From Hysterangium stoloniferum (taxonomy: Eukaryota; Basidiomycota; Agaricomycetes; Hysterangiales; Hysterangiaceae), in NCBI GenBank assembly GCA_015178975.1, contig WHVD01000065.1, positions 414,184 through 478,183 of the forward strand: 64,000 bases of DNA, in the 5' to 3' direction. Positions 45,171 through 58,971 of the stretch are shown here, piece by piece (within the stretch, counting starts at the first letter, position 1; each line of letters begins with the position of its first letter). The translations under genes were made by a program, and so were the position numbers. Under the pieces are notes generated by a model that was not told the DNA's origin, made no database searches, and was given only the letters and a program-made list of their open reading frames with translations.

Positions 45171-48043
45171 TAAAAAGGGAATATAGTGGAAAGAGAGGGC
45201 TAAATGGCAAGCTGTCTCGTGAGATCTAGGCGTTAATGTTATAAGGAAAGCTGGATGCACTAAATACAATACGGAGATACGGAGTCACAACACGGCACCA
45301 ATATGATCAGCGTGTACCCCCTTTATGTCACGAAGATAGTAGAATTCTGGACAAGGTGACAAGGTGCTTAAGTCAGAAGCATTCGTTCCGCCATGGTGCC
45401 GCACGGCTATTCTTATGATATACTGCCACGAGTGAAACTGATTCCCATATTCCTCAAACGATATGACGTGATCTGGTGGGACGCACATGACACACTGTTA
45501 AGCGATGGAACGGTTTGGTAACTCGTAAGTCCTCACGCTATCCATTGGTTAGCGTCAATTATCTCTGTGGTGAACATTGTCGGAGGTCAGCCAACATCAC
45601 CGGCAGTTCCCTCTCAGGCTTCTTACACCTTTTCTTCCCTGCTTATCACACAGCTCGCAACCGTCCGGAGAATTGTTGGTCGAATTAATCTCCGGCCACG
45701 ACGCCTCCCCGTATTCTACAATTGCCCCGTTTCAGCACTTTGACAGCGCGGACGGCTTCTTCGAGCCCTAACCCAGCGTCCAAGTCTCAATTTGTCCCAC
45801 ATGCCAGTGAAAATCATTATTTGTGTATCGTGGTATCCTGAGGGAGCAGCAAAGGGCACTCAAAATCGACCTGATTCGGATTGTGCTTGGTTGGAATTTG
45901 TACGCTACTCATGGAAGGTGAAGTGGTGGTGAAGTGGTGACTTGCGGGGCCTGGTCTAGACTTGTCTGCTATGTTTGGCGTAGTCGATAAATAATTTGAT
46001 ACATTAATAATTACCGTAAGATGAAATGATGAAATTATCCAAACCCAAGCGGGGGTTACACGTTAAACGCTTGCACGTGTCATCTGCTCTATGCCGCCGC
46101 CCCCGTTGGGCTGCGGCTGGACCGGCAGCCACAGCCATATTTATTTCAGCGAAGCCAGCACTTCGAGAGCGAAAGATGATTGAATTTTTTGAGGTTAAAT
46201 GTAGCAAACGGATGTGAATTTTGAATACCATTTATTGTAATAGCAGTCGGGTTTATTACAACAGTTGTAACGTTCTGGTGTGACGTGACATGACGTTTTG
46301 TGAGAAATAAGAGTGGTAGATACCAGATACAGATAATTATAATAACTCAGTATTTGCATGGTATATGCCAAAAATATTGATTTACCTAGACAGGATAATA
46401 ACTAGATAAATGCAATAAGTAAAGAAACTAAATAGAGGTAGCAAGTATCTCACTTCAGTATTTCTATGGTAGTTGGCAAATACCTAAGGTGATACTAACT
46501 AGGATGGCTTGTATTTAAGCTATCTAGGAACATAGGAGAATGCGGTGACAAAAGAGACAATGGATGGAACATGCTAGAAATCTTTCATAAACAAAGAACA
46601 AGAGGACAAGTAAAAATAAGCAATATGTAGCAGGATTTTGTTCTTGACCCTGAAATAGCTCCTAGTGTACCGGACTATAACATGCTTGATAATCCAACGG
46701 GCATGATATCCTACGTTTCAATCTACTGCCCCAACTAGCCGTTTCCTAGCCAGCCGGCTGGCTGTAAGCCGTAGCTAACCGAAAGGTAACCTCATGTAAA
46801 ACTCGGGCTCTCACCAGCTTGACGGCGCTATGAGGGTTCCCGCCGCACGGACGAGAATAACCCTGACTGGTATTTGTGCCCGAGAAAAACAGGAACGAAG
46901 GCTTGAAGACGCCCCGATGTGTAAACAAATGTTCAAGCTTTGGTTCTCCGGGACGCCGCGCTCGTCCGCTACTACTAAACCTACATCATCTCACCTTCAT
47001 ACCCCGCAACCCGTGCTTCTTGACATCTTTATCAGTTATATCAGTTATAAATCACTTCTCAGAGCCATCGGCGTCAAAAGTGAGAGAAGTCGACCCTTAC
47101 TGACCGATGAGCTACCTACATAGCGTATTTCGAGTTGCGGCCAGGAAGTGGGCACATTCACTCGTTTTAGATGCCTTTTGGCTACTGGGCGCGACTGACT
47201 TACAGTGGCTCAAATGCTGTCACATAACAGATTGGGCTGATTCCTTCAAACGGAAGGCGTGGCGCCTGATTGCATTCCAGCTCACGCTGGAAGCAACGTC
47301 TGTAAGGGCTTCAGAGCTTAATATCGGCTAATCAAGGGGATGGAGGAGAATACGAGGGGTAAATAATTCTTGCAACCAGTGTCATCAAAGACACTGAAAC
47401 TCAGCTTTGTTTAAAATTGTTCGAGTAATTATGGCACTCCGCAAGTCTAGCCTCTCCCGATATATTAAAAAGAAGTATCATGTCGTAGAACACCAGAGAC
47501 CCGAGGATTCCTTGGCAGAAGGCCCCTAACATTTAGGCGCAAAACTTAAACAAATTAAAGAACAAAATAAATAGTATTAAGTCTGTCTCTAGGATGGATG
47601 TTATATACAACATGGTATGTTCACCGGGTTAAAACCTTGAATTGTACAACTTAACGTTTGTGGTACATGGGAAAATTAGCTAAAGTGTCTGACTGTTTAA
47701 TGGGCGACAGGAACCTATCAACTCAACTCAGTTAAGGACTCACAATGGTTTAAGGTTTATGCATTCTTAACCAACTTTCAACTATGTTAAGCACCCGGTG
47801 TGTGACCGGCCGAGTTTATATCATACACACAGCCATCCACAAATGTGTTCGCTCGTGCGTGGTTAAAGCTCATCTTTCAAATCATTCAAATAATGGATCC
47901 AATTTCTGCGTTACGTACAATCTACATGTCCTCTATCGTGCGCATTTTGATTATTTGCTACTACACCCGAACAGGACATTTTAATTTAAAGCTACACTGG
48001 CGTTGCACTCATGAGGTCATCTACATCATGCTTTCCGAGAAAA
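45171..48043. other. Long intergenic stretch, no gene seen
   Basis: About 2.9 kb. Frames at 45577-45771, 46004-46231 and 46830-47331 show no motifs. 46380-46510 and 46650-46770 contain several CTAG and CTAGCC steps, resembling the composition of the patch at 10149-10380. No LTR or TIR was recognised. Confidence 0.45.
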
Positions 48044-49952
48044 TTATCGATTTAATGGATTCCCCAACCTCATCTGTTCGCCTTTAAACCACAAGAAAAT
48101 AGGAAATGGTATGCCAGTCAATATCGCTAATCCCGCTAATAACGAGTTACCGCCGCCAGTACCTAATTTGGCGAACATTTGTTCTCCAAACAAGGGAAAC
48201 ACAAATCCAAACAGCGCCCGCAAAGTTGCTGCTGCAGAGAGGGCGGACGCCGCGTACGTGAATGCATCGACGAGGTAAAGTTGTGTAGTCAGATATGTCA
48301 TCATCATACCAAAAGCCTTAGAAAGAACATGAGTGATTTTCACACGATGAGGCGGTGGATATGGCATACGAATATGAAACAGCCAAACATAGGCATAAAC
48401 CAGTGTATGGCAGCCTGAGCGGACCAAGCATACCAGAATAGGCCAATGGGGACACCCAAACTACCGAAACACATAAGAGGAATTCGGTATTCCGGCTTCC
48501 CCGTCCCACCATTCCGCTCGCTAAGCTGAACGTACCAGTGTGTCAGAAGAATAGTCTGTGATGAACGATGAATGGCGAATGGTCTAACCTTGACATAAAC
48601 GAAAGTAATCATAGGAGCGCCGAGGATGTTCCCTACGAAGAAGCCAAGGCCAGGACCAAGATACGCGAGACCACTGACTCCGACGCCCCAGCCATAAGTT
48701 TTACTAAATAGGTCTGGGAAGGTGGTGAACATGAGATACAGGTATCCATAGAGGCTAAGTCATGTGGTCAATAACCATCTCGGCATTGGGCTCAAATAAT
48801 ATGTCTCACAGTGCCACATATAGCGAAAGCATAAAACAAGTCAGGCTACGGGTAAGCAAAATTAAGGGTCTTGAAAGATTTTCCCGAATCGACTCAGAAA
48901 ATTTCGGCGGGGGCGGGATGCTGAGGTCAACTGTTTGCTTGACACCCATGGCTTCGGAATCGCGCTCCACCTTCCTTTGCCATCGTTGTTTCACAAGGGG
49001 GTTGTATGTCTCCTCTAGCAAAGGTATGCCCACGAGGATCGCCACGCCTGCAGCAACCGTAAGGACGGCAAAGATCCATTTGAAACCAATCCCTTGCACG
49101 ATAAAACCCCCTGGAATACTAAAATTACCACGAGACTTTCAATGTCGTAACATATTCTCAGTTACCTGCAATGGGACCAATGGCTGGGCCCAACACCGGG
49201 CCCATGGCATAGAGAGACATGGCGCCGGCTCTTTCATTAGGTCGAAATAGATCGCTTACTACCCCCCCACCAATTGAAATCGGGGTACTGCCTCCAATTC
49301 CAGCTATGCAAACGGGGGTTGTGAACACGGGGGAGGTGAATGATTCAGGTAGGCTAGACGTACCCAGGAATCGGAATGCGATGAGTGCGCCTGCCGTCGG
49401 TGCAAAGATACATCCAAAACTGAACGCCAGAAAGAAAATCATAGAGAGGTGGAGCACCCATACACGACCGTAGATCTCAGAAAACGGGGCGATGACCAAA
49501 GGAGCTAGGCCAAAGGCAAGTAAAAAAATAGTTAACGTGAGGTTGAGGAGCGTAGGACTGGTTATGTTATAGTGTTGGCCAATTTCAGGAAGCGCTGGAG
49601 CCATGATGCTCGACGCCAGAGGGCTAGTAAGCAACTCGTCAGTATTCCATATACGAATGCATCCAAATAGTACACACGGAAGCAGTGTATAGGCACTGAC
49701 AATCGCGGTACTTTTCCACTTTCGTCCATTTGTCCAATTGTATGGATTTGCGGTGTCCGTATTCCATAGATACTCACCGTCTGAGCTCTCCTTCGTGACT
49801 TCATGCTGGGAGGCTTCTAGTTCTTGAAGGCCGTCCGCATCTTTCAACGATTCGGCATCTTTCGTAGGAATTCGTGAAAGAGGAATTGGCTGAACTGCAT
49901 TTGCTGGAATGTCAACAGCTATTGCCCCGTCGACGGACACGCTTCTTGCCAT
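48044..49952 (-). CDS. MFS transporter, DHA1 (drug:H+ antiporter) type
   Basis: The minus-strand gene begins MARSVSVDGAIAVDIPANAV at 49952 and ends NPLNR at 48044, interrupted by several introns (first near 49680). A polar N-terminus of about 80 residues carries NPYNWTNGRKWK, the entry motif of fungal DHA1 carriers. It is followed by SSIMAPALPEIGQHYNITS (TM2), EIYGRVWVLHLS (motif A), GIGGSTPISIGGGVVSDLF, AMGPVLGPAIGPIAG (motif C) and a second half with ETYNPLV and YGYLYLMFTTFP. About 12 membrane segments are expected. Substrates of this subfamily include drugs and polyamines; none can be assigned. A 2.5-kb spacer separates it from the divergent ABC gene. Confidence 0.92.
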
Positions 49953-52503
49953 TGGGGTACTGTGGGTTGCATTGATAACGACATGTTTTCCCTTTATATA
50001 TATTTAGTTGTCGCATTATCCGACACCGGCCGCACCGTTTATAGATCAACGTTGTAGACGATATCAGCTGACTCATGAATTTGGATGGGAACTATCTGTC
50101 TTGGTGGGAGATATAGATAATATTACGCCACAAAATGTCCCTTAAAATCTAAACAAACATGATGGGCGTCAATGGAAGCTCCTTCTCACCCTAAGTCGGT
50201 ATATTATACCTCCACCTTTGACCGTATTCAACTACATTTCAACAGACATATACAGAAATATAGTAGACGTTGCCAAGAAACCGAGCCTCGCATAGCACTG
50301 ATGAATAATATATTACGAGAGCCGACCCGGCTTCATAGACGACTCCGGTGTCGCGACAGGCTTGCCAATGATGCATGTCTAAGATGCTGATGTACACTAT
50401 TTAGCCTCGGCGCGCGGTCTTAAGGCGGTAATAAGAATTCAAAACAGGGTAGATAGGGGTGTCTCTTTGTATATCCCTATAACGTCATTTTTGTCACCGG
50501 CGCTGTGAGTATTAATCTACATACAGAGCCTTCCTCTTCCACTAGCTCACATGATTTTTAGACGGGGATCTGTAGATGTCATGATTGGTGAACAGGAGGA
50601 TTGATTGCCGTTATACTACCTAAGGTCGAAAAGACTCTGGACGAACTTAAGGCCCTAAGTGAGTGTATACCCTGTGTATCATATTATGGTCTCGCTATCA
50701 GAATGTGCAACCTTTGAGTCGTCTAGTGGGATTCATATATAAATGGAGAAAACAATGAGAGGCTTGACATGACATGCCGCCGGATGCTTATGAATCTTCT
50801 GCCGACTACATGTAGAGCTTTGGTTGAGCATGAGTGTAGACCCTTATCTGCTTCAAGTCATCTTGTACTTTTCAAAGTTTAGTACCTTAATATAACCAGG
50901 ATTTGGTGTTTCATTTGAACTTATTTTTACTGATATCCATATCTAACTGAATTATATGATGTCTTTCCTGTGACAGTTGTTGATATTGGGGGCATGGCGA
51001 TGGAATAAGTAGCGGGGGCAGAAGTCGCGAGTAATCCAAGTTGCGAGGCTTAATATAGTATTGATATTTTTATAAAGAGTGGAGATGCGTGGCTGACGGG
51101 AGTAAGGAGTTTACCAGGGACGGAAGGAGGACAAGAAACACCCTTCAACCAAGCTCGGAATAAAATAAAGCGAGAACAAAGGGAGAGAAACACCCCCATT
51201 GGCTTAAAACTGAAATGCAAGGTATGTTGAGACTCCGATCTTAGCTGCATCTATGTGGTAAGATGTATGTGTCTCTACCACACGCCATCTGAATTACATA
51301 CGTAACTCGGTCGAAGTTTCTTTACTTGTAAATCACGATCACGTTAGCTCTAGTTTTTTACTAGTAACACCGGGAAAAGCCCTTGTTCCAAAATTTTTTA
51401 GGATCCTTAATAGAGGCTAGCTAGCTCTCCTATGGAGCACCCTTCCTCGACCCCTCCTCGACCCCTCCTCTGATAAGTCACGTGACTTTCTCCAACACGG
51501 GTGAGTATCTTATCTATTGTATGTTATCTATGCTTAAATTTACTGACTATTATTGGCAACGACGTGAGATTGACAAGATAGGAAATCATGTGCCTATGGT
51601 TCCCGGTAGTGTCCATAGGGCGCCAATATGACCAATGATACCAAAATGATCTATGTTGTTATGGTCTGGCAGTGCTGGGTTGCGTAGAGACGTTCCGTGC
51701 GGAAAGAGAAGCGAGGGTATTATAGATATAATGGGACTACAGAATGCAGCTATGAGGAAGACTATGTCGATGATGTGAAGAGCAAGCAACCTAGGAACTA
51801 AGAAAGTGCACCTATAAGTAATTATCCAAGTTATCACCTCTACAACTATGTATCGTGAGAGAATAGGATATTAGCAGACCGTACAAGTCGAGACTGGAGT
51901 AGGGGACTCAATCATGCCATTTCACTCATCTGTTGCATTCGTGTGGAAATGCCTTTTATCCAATGGGAGTACATAAGTCGAAGATTAGTTGATAAATATT
52001 CTCTGAGTTATCATAATCATAGATTATTGAAGATTAACGAGTGTAAAATGTGTTGTTATTCGTTACGCTAATTCTCGTATATATATATCGTACAGGTGGA
52101 TAGAGCTTTTCCACTTAAGTGGATCGATACATCATAACCCACATCATAAGGATCACCTATTGCATCATATACACGGCTCCACTCGCTCCGGTTCAACGCT
52201 CGTATCTCAATAATTATGAATATGTAGCTGATTGTTAGTGCCACCGTCGTTCTGATGGATAGAATTGCTGGCACGGTGGGCTCCAACTTTGGCTCATGGC
52301 AGCTGGTGTCTCTAGACACAAGGCGATGTACAGTATGCGGAAAACAGAGCCACGGGCGAGAGGACCCACCGGAACACTAAAGACAACCGCTGATGGTAAA
52401 ACGGCACCGTGATTGCGATTTGTCAGAGCGCTGAGGCCTCGTGGTGTGGGTTTAAAAACCAAGTCATGCAATTGTATGGTTGATAACAATCTTCACCTCA
52501 ATC
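49953..52503. promoter_or_regulatory. Divergent spacer between MFS and ABC transporter genes
   Basis: No supported gene. Frames at 50172-50390, 51050-51250 and 52068-52489 lack motifs. A doubled CTCGACCCCTC block and a TCACGTGAC palindrome lie near 51445-51485. Any role in joint regulation of the two transporters is speculative. Confidence 0.4.
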
Positions 52504-55385
52504 ATGAAAGCCGATGCGGATACGCTGAACCTCAAAGTTCCTTTGATATCAATGTTATTTATGCCATCGGAGGAAAAGGTAAAGGATGCTGAGAAGCCAC
52601 CAACCAATGCCTCGAAGAAAACACTGAAGTTTGAAGAGGTCGGGATCTGGACTGTTATGCGCGAAGTCGATCCAAAAACGTCGTGGAGACTCCCCATTCA
52701 ATCTGTTGTAACACGGGGAAAACAACTGGTTGCTATATTTCCTTTCATCTATCGTTTTGTCCACGAGTGTTACAGCGTGTCGCCTTGGATGATGATAGTG
52801 TACCTCGTTTCGTCATTATGGTCTAGCACAGAGGTTAGGTTTCTCAGATTTAATTTGGTATTGCATGTTCTTATCCTTGTATAGGATGCTGTCAACATCT
52901 ATTTCTCTAGTCGCTTGTTAAATCTTGTTTGTCACTGCAATTGCATGTTGTGCCACCCAGTTGACCAATATCATTTTACACAGATACAGGATAGTGTCAC
53001 TAATCGACACTTAAATGGGAAGGCTTTAATAACAACTGTGATTTCACGTCTTGCGTTCACTCTAGCCAGCACAATTGTGACTTCGTACAGGCATGTCTAT
53101 GAGTCATATGTCCAAAAAGCGCACTATTTACTTTGAAATATTATAGGCCTAAAACTGTTCAGGTCCTAAGCACAAGAATTCGTTATCTGTTTGAAAAACG
53201 TGTGATTGCGGGTAAGCAAGGGATTTGGAAATTGAGATACACATGTGCTTAACAACTCTTACTCAGCTAATTTACGTCTTGACATGCCCGCTTTCGAAGG
53301 TAATATCCATGCAACACAATATATGTCTGTCGTTTAATACTTTTCAGAGCCTGAAACTACAGAAAAAATCAATCGGTACTTGAGCTCTGGCGGCGGCGGT
53401 GTGTGGGATAGATTTGAGGATCTAGTCTCCAAAGTTCGCGTGTTCACCAGCGTTATTTCACAACTAAGTCTCCTTTTTGGTGTTTTGAGCTCTCAACCTG
53501 GCGGATATTGGTTTGCTGTTATTTGTCTTGCAAAGTCCATCTTCGATATCTTCTCATACACCTCCGTTTGGGATACAAGTGAGTGCTTGAAATATTATTA
53601 CATTGTCTTACCGATCGTCAGGTTCCTATATTTGGGATTCTAACCCTCATTATCGTCGAATGAGATCTCTCGTGTCAATGGTCACCACCGCTTCACATCG
53701 GATAGAAATAATAAGTGACGTACTTACGGATTATGTCCAACGAGGCATGTCATCCTGTGTTGCTCATCGTTTTTTTATTAACAGTAATGCAGAATGGTTG
53801 AAGGCTCGCACCTGTCTTGGAGACATTTCAGATGATTCTCCCGACAGGATTATTCGCACCAACAGGTCCCTTTTATTGGCCTTTGCCGATTCCGCTTTAG
53901 AAGATTTTCCTCTGGTAAGTTGCTCATTCTCTTTGATAGGAACTGTGCTTATACCATGGCCATGTCTAGATCTTCTACGCTTTTCAAGTATTTTTCCAGC
54001 CTCAGAATTTTTCTCTGACTTCAATCGCTCTCATGCAACAAGTTTCTACTAATTTGACGTGGACGCTATATGATATATTTCGCGACAGCAGATCAATGCA
54101 ACAGCTTCTTCAACAGATTAAAGAAATTTATGACATTGGGAATATTCCGAACAAACTGGAGGATGGTGATTTAAAGTATCCTGATACCGCTATATCCCGG
54201 GGTATGGAAATAAAATTTGAGTATGTCTTGTGATTTCAACATGACACGACGATCGTGCTGATTAGCCGCCTATTTTCAAGAAATGTTTCATTTACCTACC
54301 CCACAGCCAAGGACTCGGATGCAATCATCAAGGACGTCTCCTTCACTATCGGTAATGGACAAACAGTGGTTATTGTAGGCGTCAACGGCAGTGGAAAATC
54401 AACACTTCTCAAGCTATTTAACCGTCTCTATGACCCTACTTCTGGAACTATCTCTATCGATGACGTCCCTTTGCGTTCTTTCGTCGCCGCCGACGTGCGT
54501 CGATCCATGGCAATGCTGTACCAAACCTATACTCATTTTCCCCTTTCCATCCGTGAAAATATTGCCCTAGGAATTCCGGATGAAGACAACGATGTGGCTT
54601 CATTGGATGAGAAGAAGAGATCGATTCGGGATGATCGTATCAAGGAAGCCGCCCGTTTGGGAGGCTCGCTGGAACTAATTGAAAAGCAAACACAAGGGCT
54701 TGACACTGTCTTGCAGCCCTCTGTACGTTCGTGGTCGACTTCCACCACCGATGCAGGTCAGGACTTCAAGGATAAGGTCACGGAGATCGGAAAACAAGCA
54801 GAAGTGTCAGCTGGTCAATGGCAACGTCTTGCGCTGTATGATACCAGGCCTCTACTGTTAGTTTGACGAAAGAAAACTGATTTATTATAGATCCCGACTA
54901 TTTTACCGTTCTTTCCACGAGCCTATACGGCTGGTAGCCGTCGATGAACCAAGTGCATCGTTAGATCCGAAGATGGAGTATGAGTTGTTTGAAAGGTTAA
55001 GATCCTTAAGTACCGCACAAGGGAAGACCATGGTGAATAGTACAATCTCTTCGTAAATTTATCCCTGACCGGAATCGTCGCGCCAGGTTTATGTCACCCA
55101 TAGGTTCGGATACTTGACGAAACGTGCAGACCTCATTCTGTACGTCATTAATCTTAACACTTTGTATTTTGATTTTACCATGGAAAATATTCAAGTGTAA
55201 TGCATCAGGGCGAATTAGTGGAACAGGGAAGACACAGTGATCTACTTGCAAGGGACGGCGAGTATGCGAAACTTTATAAATTACAGGCAGAGGCATTCAC
55301 CCCTGATGTGAGATTTGATTTTTTTGTCCCGCTGCCATATCTAATTCATGTATGATAGGAGGAAGGGACAGATCCTGCATTATAA
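52504..55385 (+). CDS. ABC half-transporter (one TMD, one NBD)
   Basis: The start at ATG 52504 (MKADADTLNLKVPLISMLF) was chosen because the open frame upstream has only a TTG. More than ten short introns lead to TAA 55383-55385 (EEGTDPAL). The N-terminal 500 residues form a weakly conserved membrane domain (FVHECYSVSPWMMIVYLVSS, GVLSSQPGGYWFAVICLAKS). The nucleotide-binding domain is clear. It has Walker A GVNGSGKST near 54380, the Q-loop YQTYTHFPLS, a variant signature VSAGQWQRLAL, Walker B RLVAVDEPSASLD near 54940 and the H-loop VTHRFGYL. The signature reads SAGQ instead of SGGQ, with an acidic/Lys-rich insert before it. As a half-size protein it must dimerise. The substrate is unknown. Confidence 0.9.
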
Positions 55386-55934
55386 CGGCGGTCATTGAGC
55401 CGTTGACGCAAAATGAATATATAACTGTATCGTCTAGTATGCACGGATACCATCATTCTCCCTGCTACCCACATGATATGGGACTATTTTTCCCTGATAG
55501 ATATCTTCTATTCAATCAGTTACTTGGACGGCGCTCTGTTGTGTAATTACCCGTCAATTTGTTCCCCTTTTGGTGGTGCCACGAACATATAAAAGAAACA
55601 GTGGTTTTTGATTGGGTTCGTTACTAATAATAACTATAATTGTTAACCAAGAAGGTTCCGTGGGATCACTGCTGCTTGATTGGTGTACTCTGGGCAGTGC
55701 TCCGCCCCCTTTTTTTGCATAGCTAGCCCAGAATGTCTGTTCATCAAAAAGGGCGTATAAACCTACTGTCGTATGAACGTCCGATAGGCGACTGCAGTTA
55801 ATACTGCTAGTCACAGTAACTGTTTCATTCCAAAGTTATCTGTATAGCCTTGTAAGCAACCCCCGTTAGTTAATTTGAAGAATTGTTACAATATTGCAAC
55901 TATCGTCTACCTACTGAAGTTTCGTTTAACATTG
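55386..55934. other. Intergenic, no gene seen
   Basis: 3' flank of the ABC gene. A minus frame at 55814-55554 has no motif. Confidence 0.45.
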
Positions 55935-56205
55935 ATGGCCGTAGACGACTCACATATGGATGCCTCTGATTCTCCCCATCTTAACGCTTCAAGGCATCCA
56001 AACAAAGCGGCCGCTGCCGCAACAGGAGATGCGAACCAACTCCTCAGGTGGTTCTCCCGTTGAACAGAAGACAGATGCCCCTCCTAGATTGCCGACGCCA
56101 GACTTGACATGGTTGGACGAGGATAAGAGACAGGATTGCTGTTTCCGTACGACGAGGGGTGGGGATACTACTCAAGGGTATGTATTGACACTCTGAAACT
56201 ACGTT
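55935..56205 (+). pseudogene. Possible 5' fragment of a host gene, cut off by the copia element
   Basis: ATG 55935 opens MAVDDSHMDASDSPHLNASR with a run of five alanines. After about 38 codons the open frame changes to one coding PPRLPTPDLTWLDEDKRQDC, ending near 56190. The two can be joined by a small frame change or short intron. The composition is coding-like, but nothing continues into the retroelement that starts near 56220. It is not recognised. Confidence 0.3.
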
Positions 56206-56219
56206 TAGGTAACGTGTTG

Positions 56220-57800
56220 CTATTCAGGCTTTTGCATTGTTTTGGCGGGTGTGCGTGGTGATATTACAATACAAATGAGGGTTCGTCCAATTACAGACTT
56301 TCCCCAGACTTTGGTCACCCCTGTCCATTTCCTGTCTTCCGTTCCACCTGTTTGTTTATCCATTCTGCCAGGATTGTAGTACAACCCATCTATATAAACT
56401 AGACTAATTTTTATTTACAATCCAATCAGAAAATCAACTAAGTTACCCCATACTTTGCATTAGTTAAATACCCTATTTCACCCTTGGAACCCATTCCACT
56501 CAAGAGTCTTTGGACTTCCTGTCACTATCCCTTTGTCCTTCTTGACCACCCAGGTCTCCCATTCATCCCTTTGAAATTGGACACAACAATCTTGTGAGGT
56601 GAAGCATATAGGCTGAAGCCAAGTCCTACCTGCATACTGGATTATCCACAGGTTTCCCACTGGACCCTACCCATAAGCCCAGAGCTTAACACCTGTAGAC
56701 TTATCATCTGGATTTGTTGCCATGTAGATTTGTTCCTTTGAGTGGTTACTTATCATATAATTTTAGGTGGCCATATAGAAGGGAATAGAGCTGCAGTATT
56801 TGTACAGGAAGGGCTCTGGGGTGGTAGATTGAACTTGCAGGAGTAGGTGGCCATATTAAAGGGCTTAGAAGTCACAGTACTCATGCCACATTTTCCATTT
56901 TATTTTTCCACTATTCCAAATTGGCATCACCCATTATCCAAAATGGGAAATGGGAACCACTTTCAAAAATAGGCGAGGAACACTATAGCACATGGCATGT
57001 TTACATGAAAGCACTTCTCACGCACAAGGATGTGTGGGATATCATCAACAGTTCAGAAACTCAACCACCTGGTTCACCCTCTTCAAAATTGGTTTGCACA
57101 TTCATTAAAAAATGACAACTTGTGCAATCAGAACTCATTCTTGGTGTTGAACCAGAGCAAATTCCTCACCTCCATGAAACTGATCCCATCATCTCTTGGG
57201 ACAATTTGCATTGAATGCATGTCAGCTGCAGATTTGCATCTCATCTTGCTCTACACCGCCACTACCTAACCATGAAGAAGGATGATACAGAGTATGCAGC
57301 TATGATTGCAGCTATGAAGCATGCCTCACAACATCTCAGCCATGTGACCAGTTTTCTGTGAACTGACATGGACACCACCCCTGTCATTGGCTCAAAACTG
57401 ATGAAGAAGAAGAAATGATTTTAGTGCTCACCAATGGCCTTGATGACACATGGCAAGTTCATTGTCAGGTTGGATATTCCACCTGAACAACTCAACCTCA
57501 AATATATCATCAATCATCTACTCAATGAGGAGTTGCACTAGCTTGGCCCTTGTCCTTCATCTATTGTTAAACAATGTTGAAACTCAGGCCTTTTCTGCTG
57601 CCCATGGCCATACAGTTAAATGCCTGCCAAACATCTCATGTTTCAATTGTGGTGGACATGGCCACTATGAAATTGATTATCCCACCCCAAGGACTCCACC
57701 ATTGCTGACTCCAGTGATATTGGTGAATCTGGAATGGGTGCCAATCATACAATGATTCAGATTTGAATTCTATGTAAGGAGTGTCATCAACATTTCAATT
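56220..57800 (+). mobile_element. Ty1/copia gag relic with LTR-like 5' part (motif copy E)
   Basis: TCTATATAAACT near 56390 and CATATAGGCTGAAGCCAAGTCC near 56605 repeat the arrangement seen near 41131-41370. From 56919 an opening ASPIIQNGKWEPLSKIGEEH and YSTWHVYMKALLTHKDVWDI is the start of a copia-type gag. Later frames continue with changes of phase. Near 57640 a zinc knuckle CFNCGGHGHYEIDY has its last cysteine replaced by tyrosine. No protease, integrase or RT follows, so it is a dead, truncated copy. Confidence 0.75.
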
Positions 57801-58971
57801 AAAGGAGTGTGTTAAAATTCTGGCCATTTGGTAGTAATCTCAATGTGATGACATCTGTTGGTCACCAGCATATTTCTACTCCTCAAATATCTTATTCAGT
57901 TTCCATGTTGAATTTACACAGAGAGGTCATAGCCTGAGTCACTAACCTGAAGAGATTGGGTGTTCAGTGATTATAATCCCAAATTTAAAGACTCAACCAC
58001 TGCATCTTACATTAGATTTGAATCAACTTGTTTGGCAGAGGGGCATTATTTCATCTACAACTATTGTAAATCTTACAAAGTAAATGTTGGAAAGAAGATG
58101 ACTTTGGGATATAAATTATGAAAAAATTTGAAGGGGGTTTATACATAAGTCAGTATACTGTGAACACAAACAAAAGACATTAATATTACTAAGCTACTGT
58201 ACAGGACTACATTGCTTAGTGTGATAAGAATGAATTTGAATTTGGACATATGCACATTATAACCATTACACCACTTAGGAAGTAACTATGTATTCCTACA
58301 AATTTACTGAAGAGCAGCCTTGTACCATGATGTAATTTGAGCTTTTTTCTTCTCTATTTATGTACATATATCTATTAGGGCTGAACTCTGTACAAGATTA
58401 TACATTCTTGTGATTATCCTTCATTTCTTTAACTTATAACTCCCTTGTCATTGGCCCTGAGACATGCACATCTCCTAGAGGGATGTCACAAGTGTTTGTG
58501 AAGTGGTGCAGAGTGTACCAAACAATGCCAATGCTGGGTGAATCATGCCACCATGTCACATGAGGGTCTCCATCAGCCGGTCCATACCCCAAACCATCCA
58601 AATTGAAACCTTAGTATCTATTTGCTGTCTTCAGTTTATGTGGGCATATCCAAAAGATGATTGGAGGGTGATCAGGTGTACATACTATCTTTTATGCATC
58701 TAACATATTGGTAAATATAAACTCCTGCAATGATGTATTGTGAAGGGTATGCATATATCATGATTGGACTGTGGAATAATACATATATTATAGTATTTTA
58801 TTATTTAGTTCTTACTCTTTTTCCCTAACTCTCTATATCTTTTGAGCATACCCGTATTTCTTAGTTCGAAGTCTTGTGTATATCTATGGGCACTCTCGGG
58901 GCTAAATCTCAGACATCTTTTACCCAGCAGACACCACCTCGTAAACGACCCAGACATCGAATAGCGAGAGG
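57801..58971. other. AT-rich non-coding, retroelement debris
   Basis: TGTTAAAATTCTGGCC near 57811 could be the start of an LTR. Otherwise no coding, TIR or RNA signal is recognised. Confidence 0.45.
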
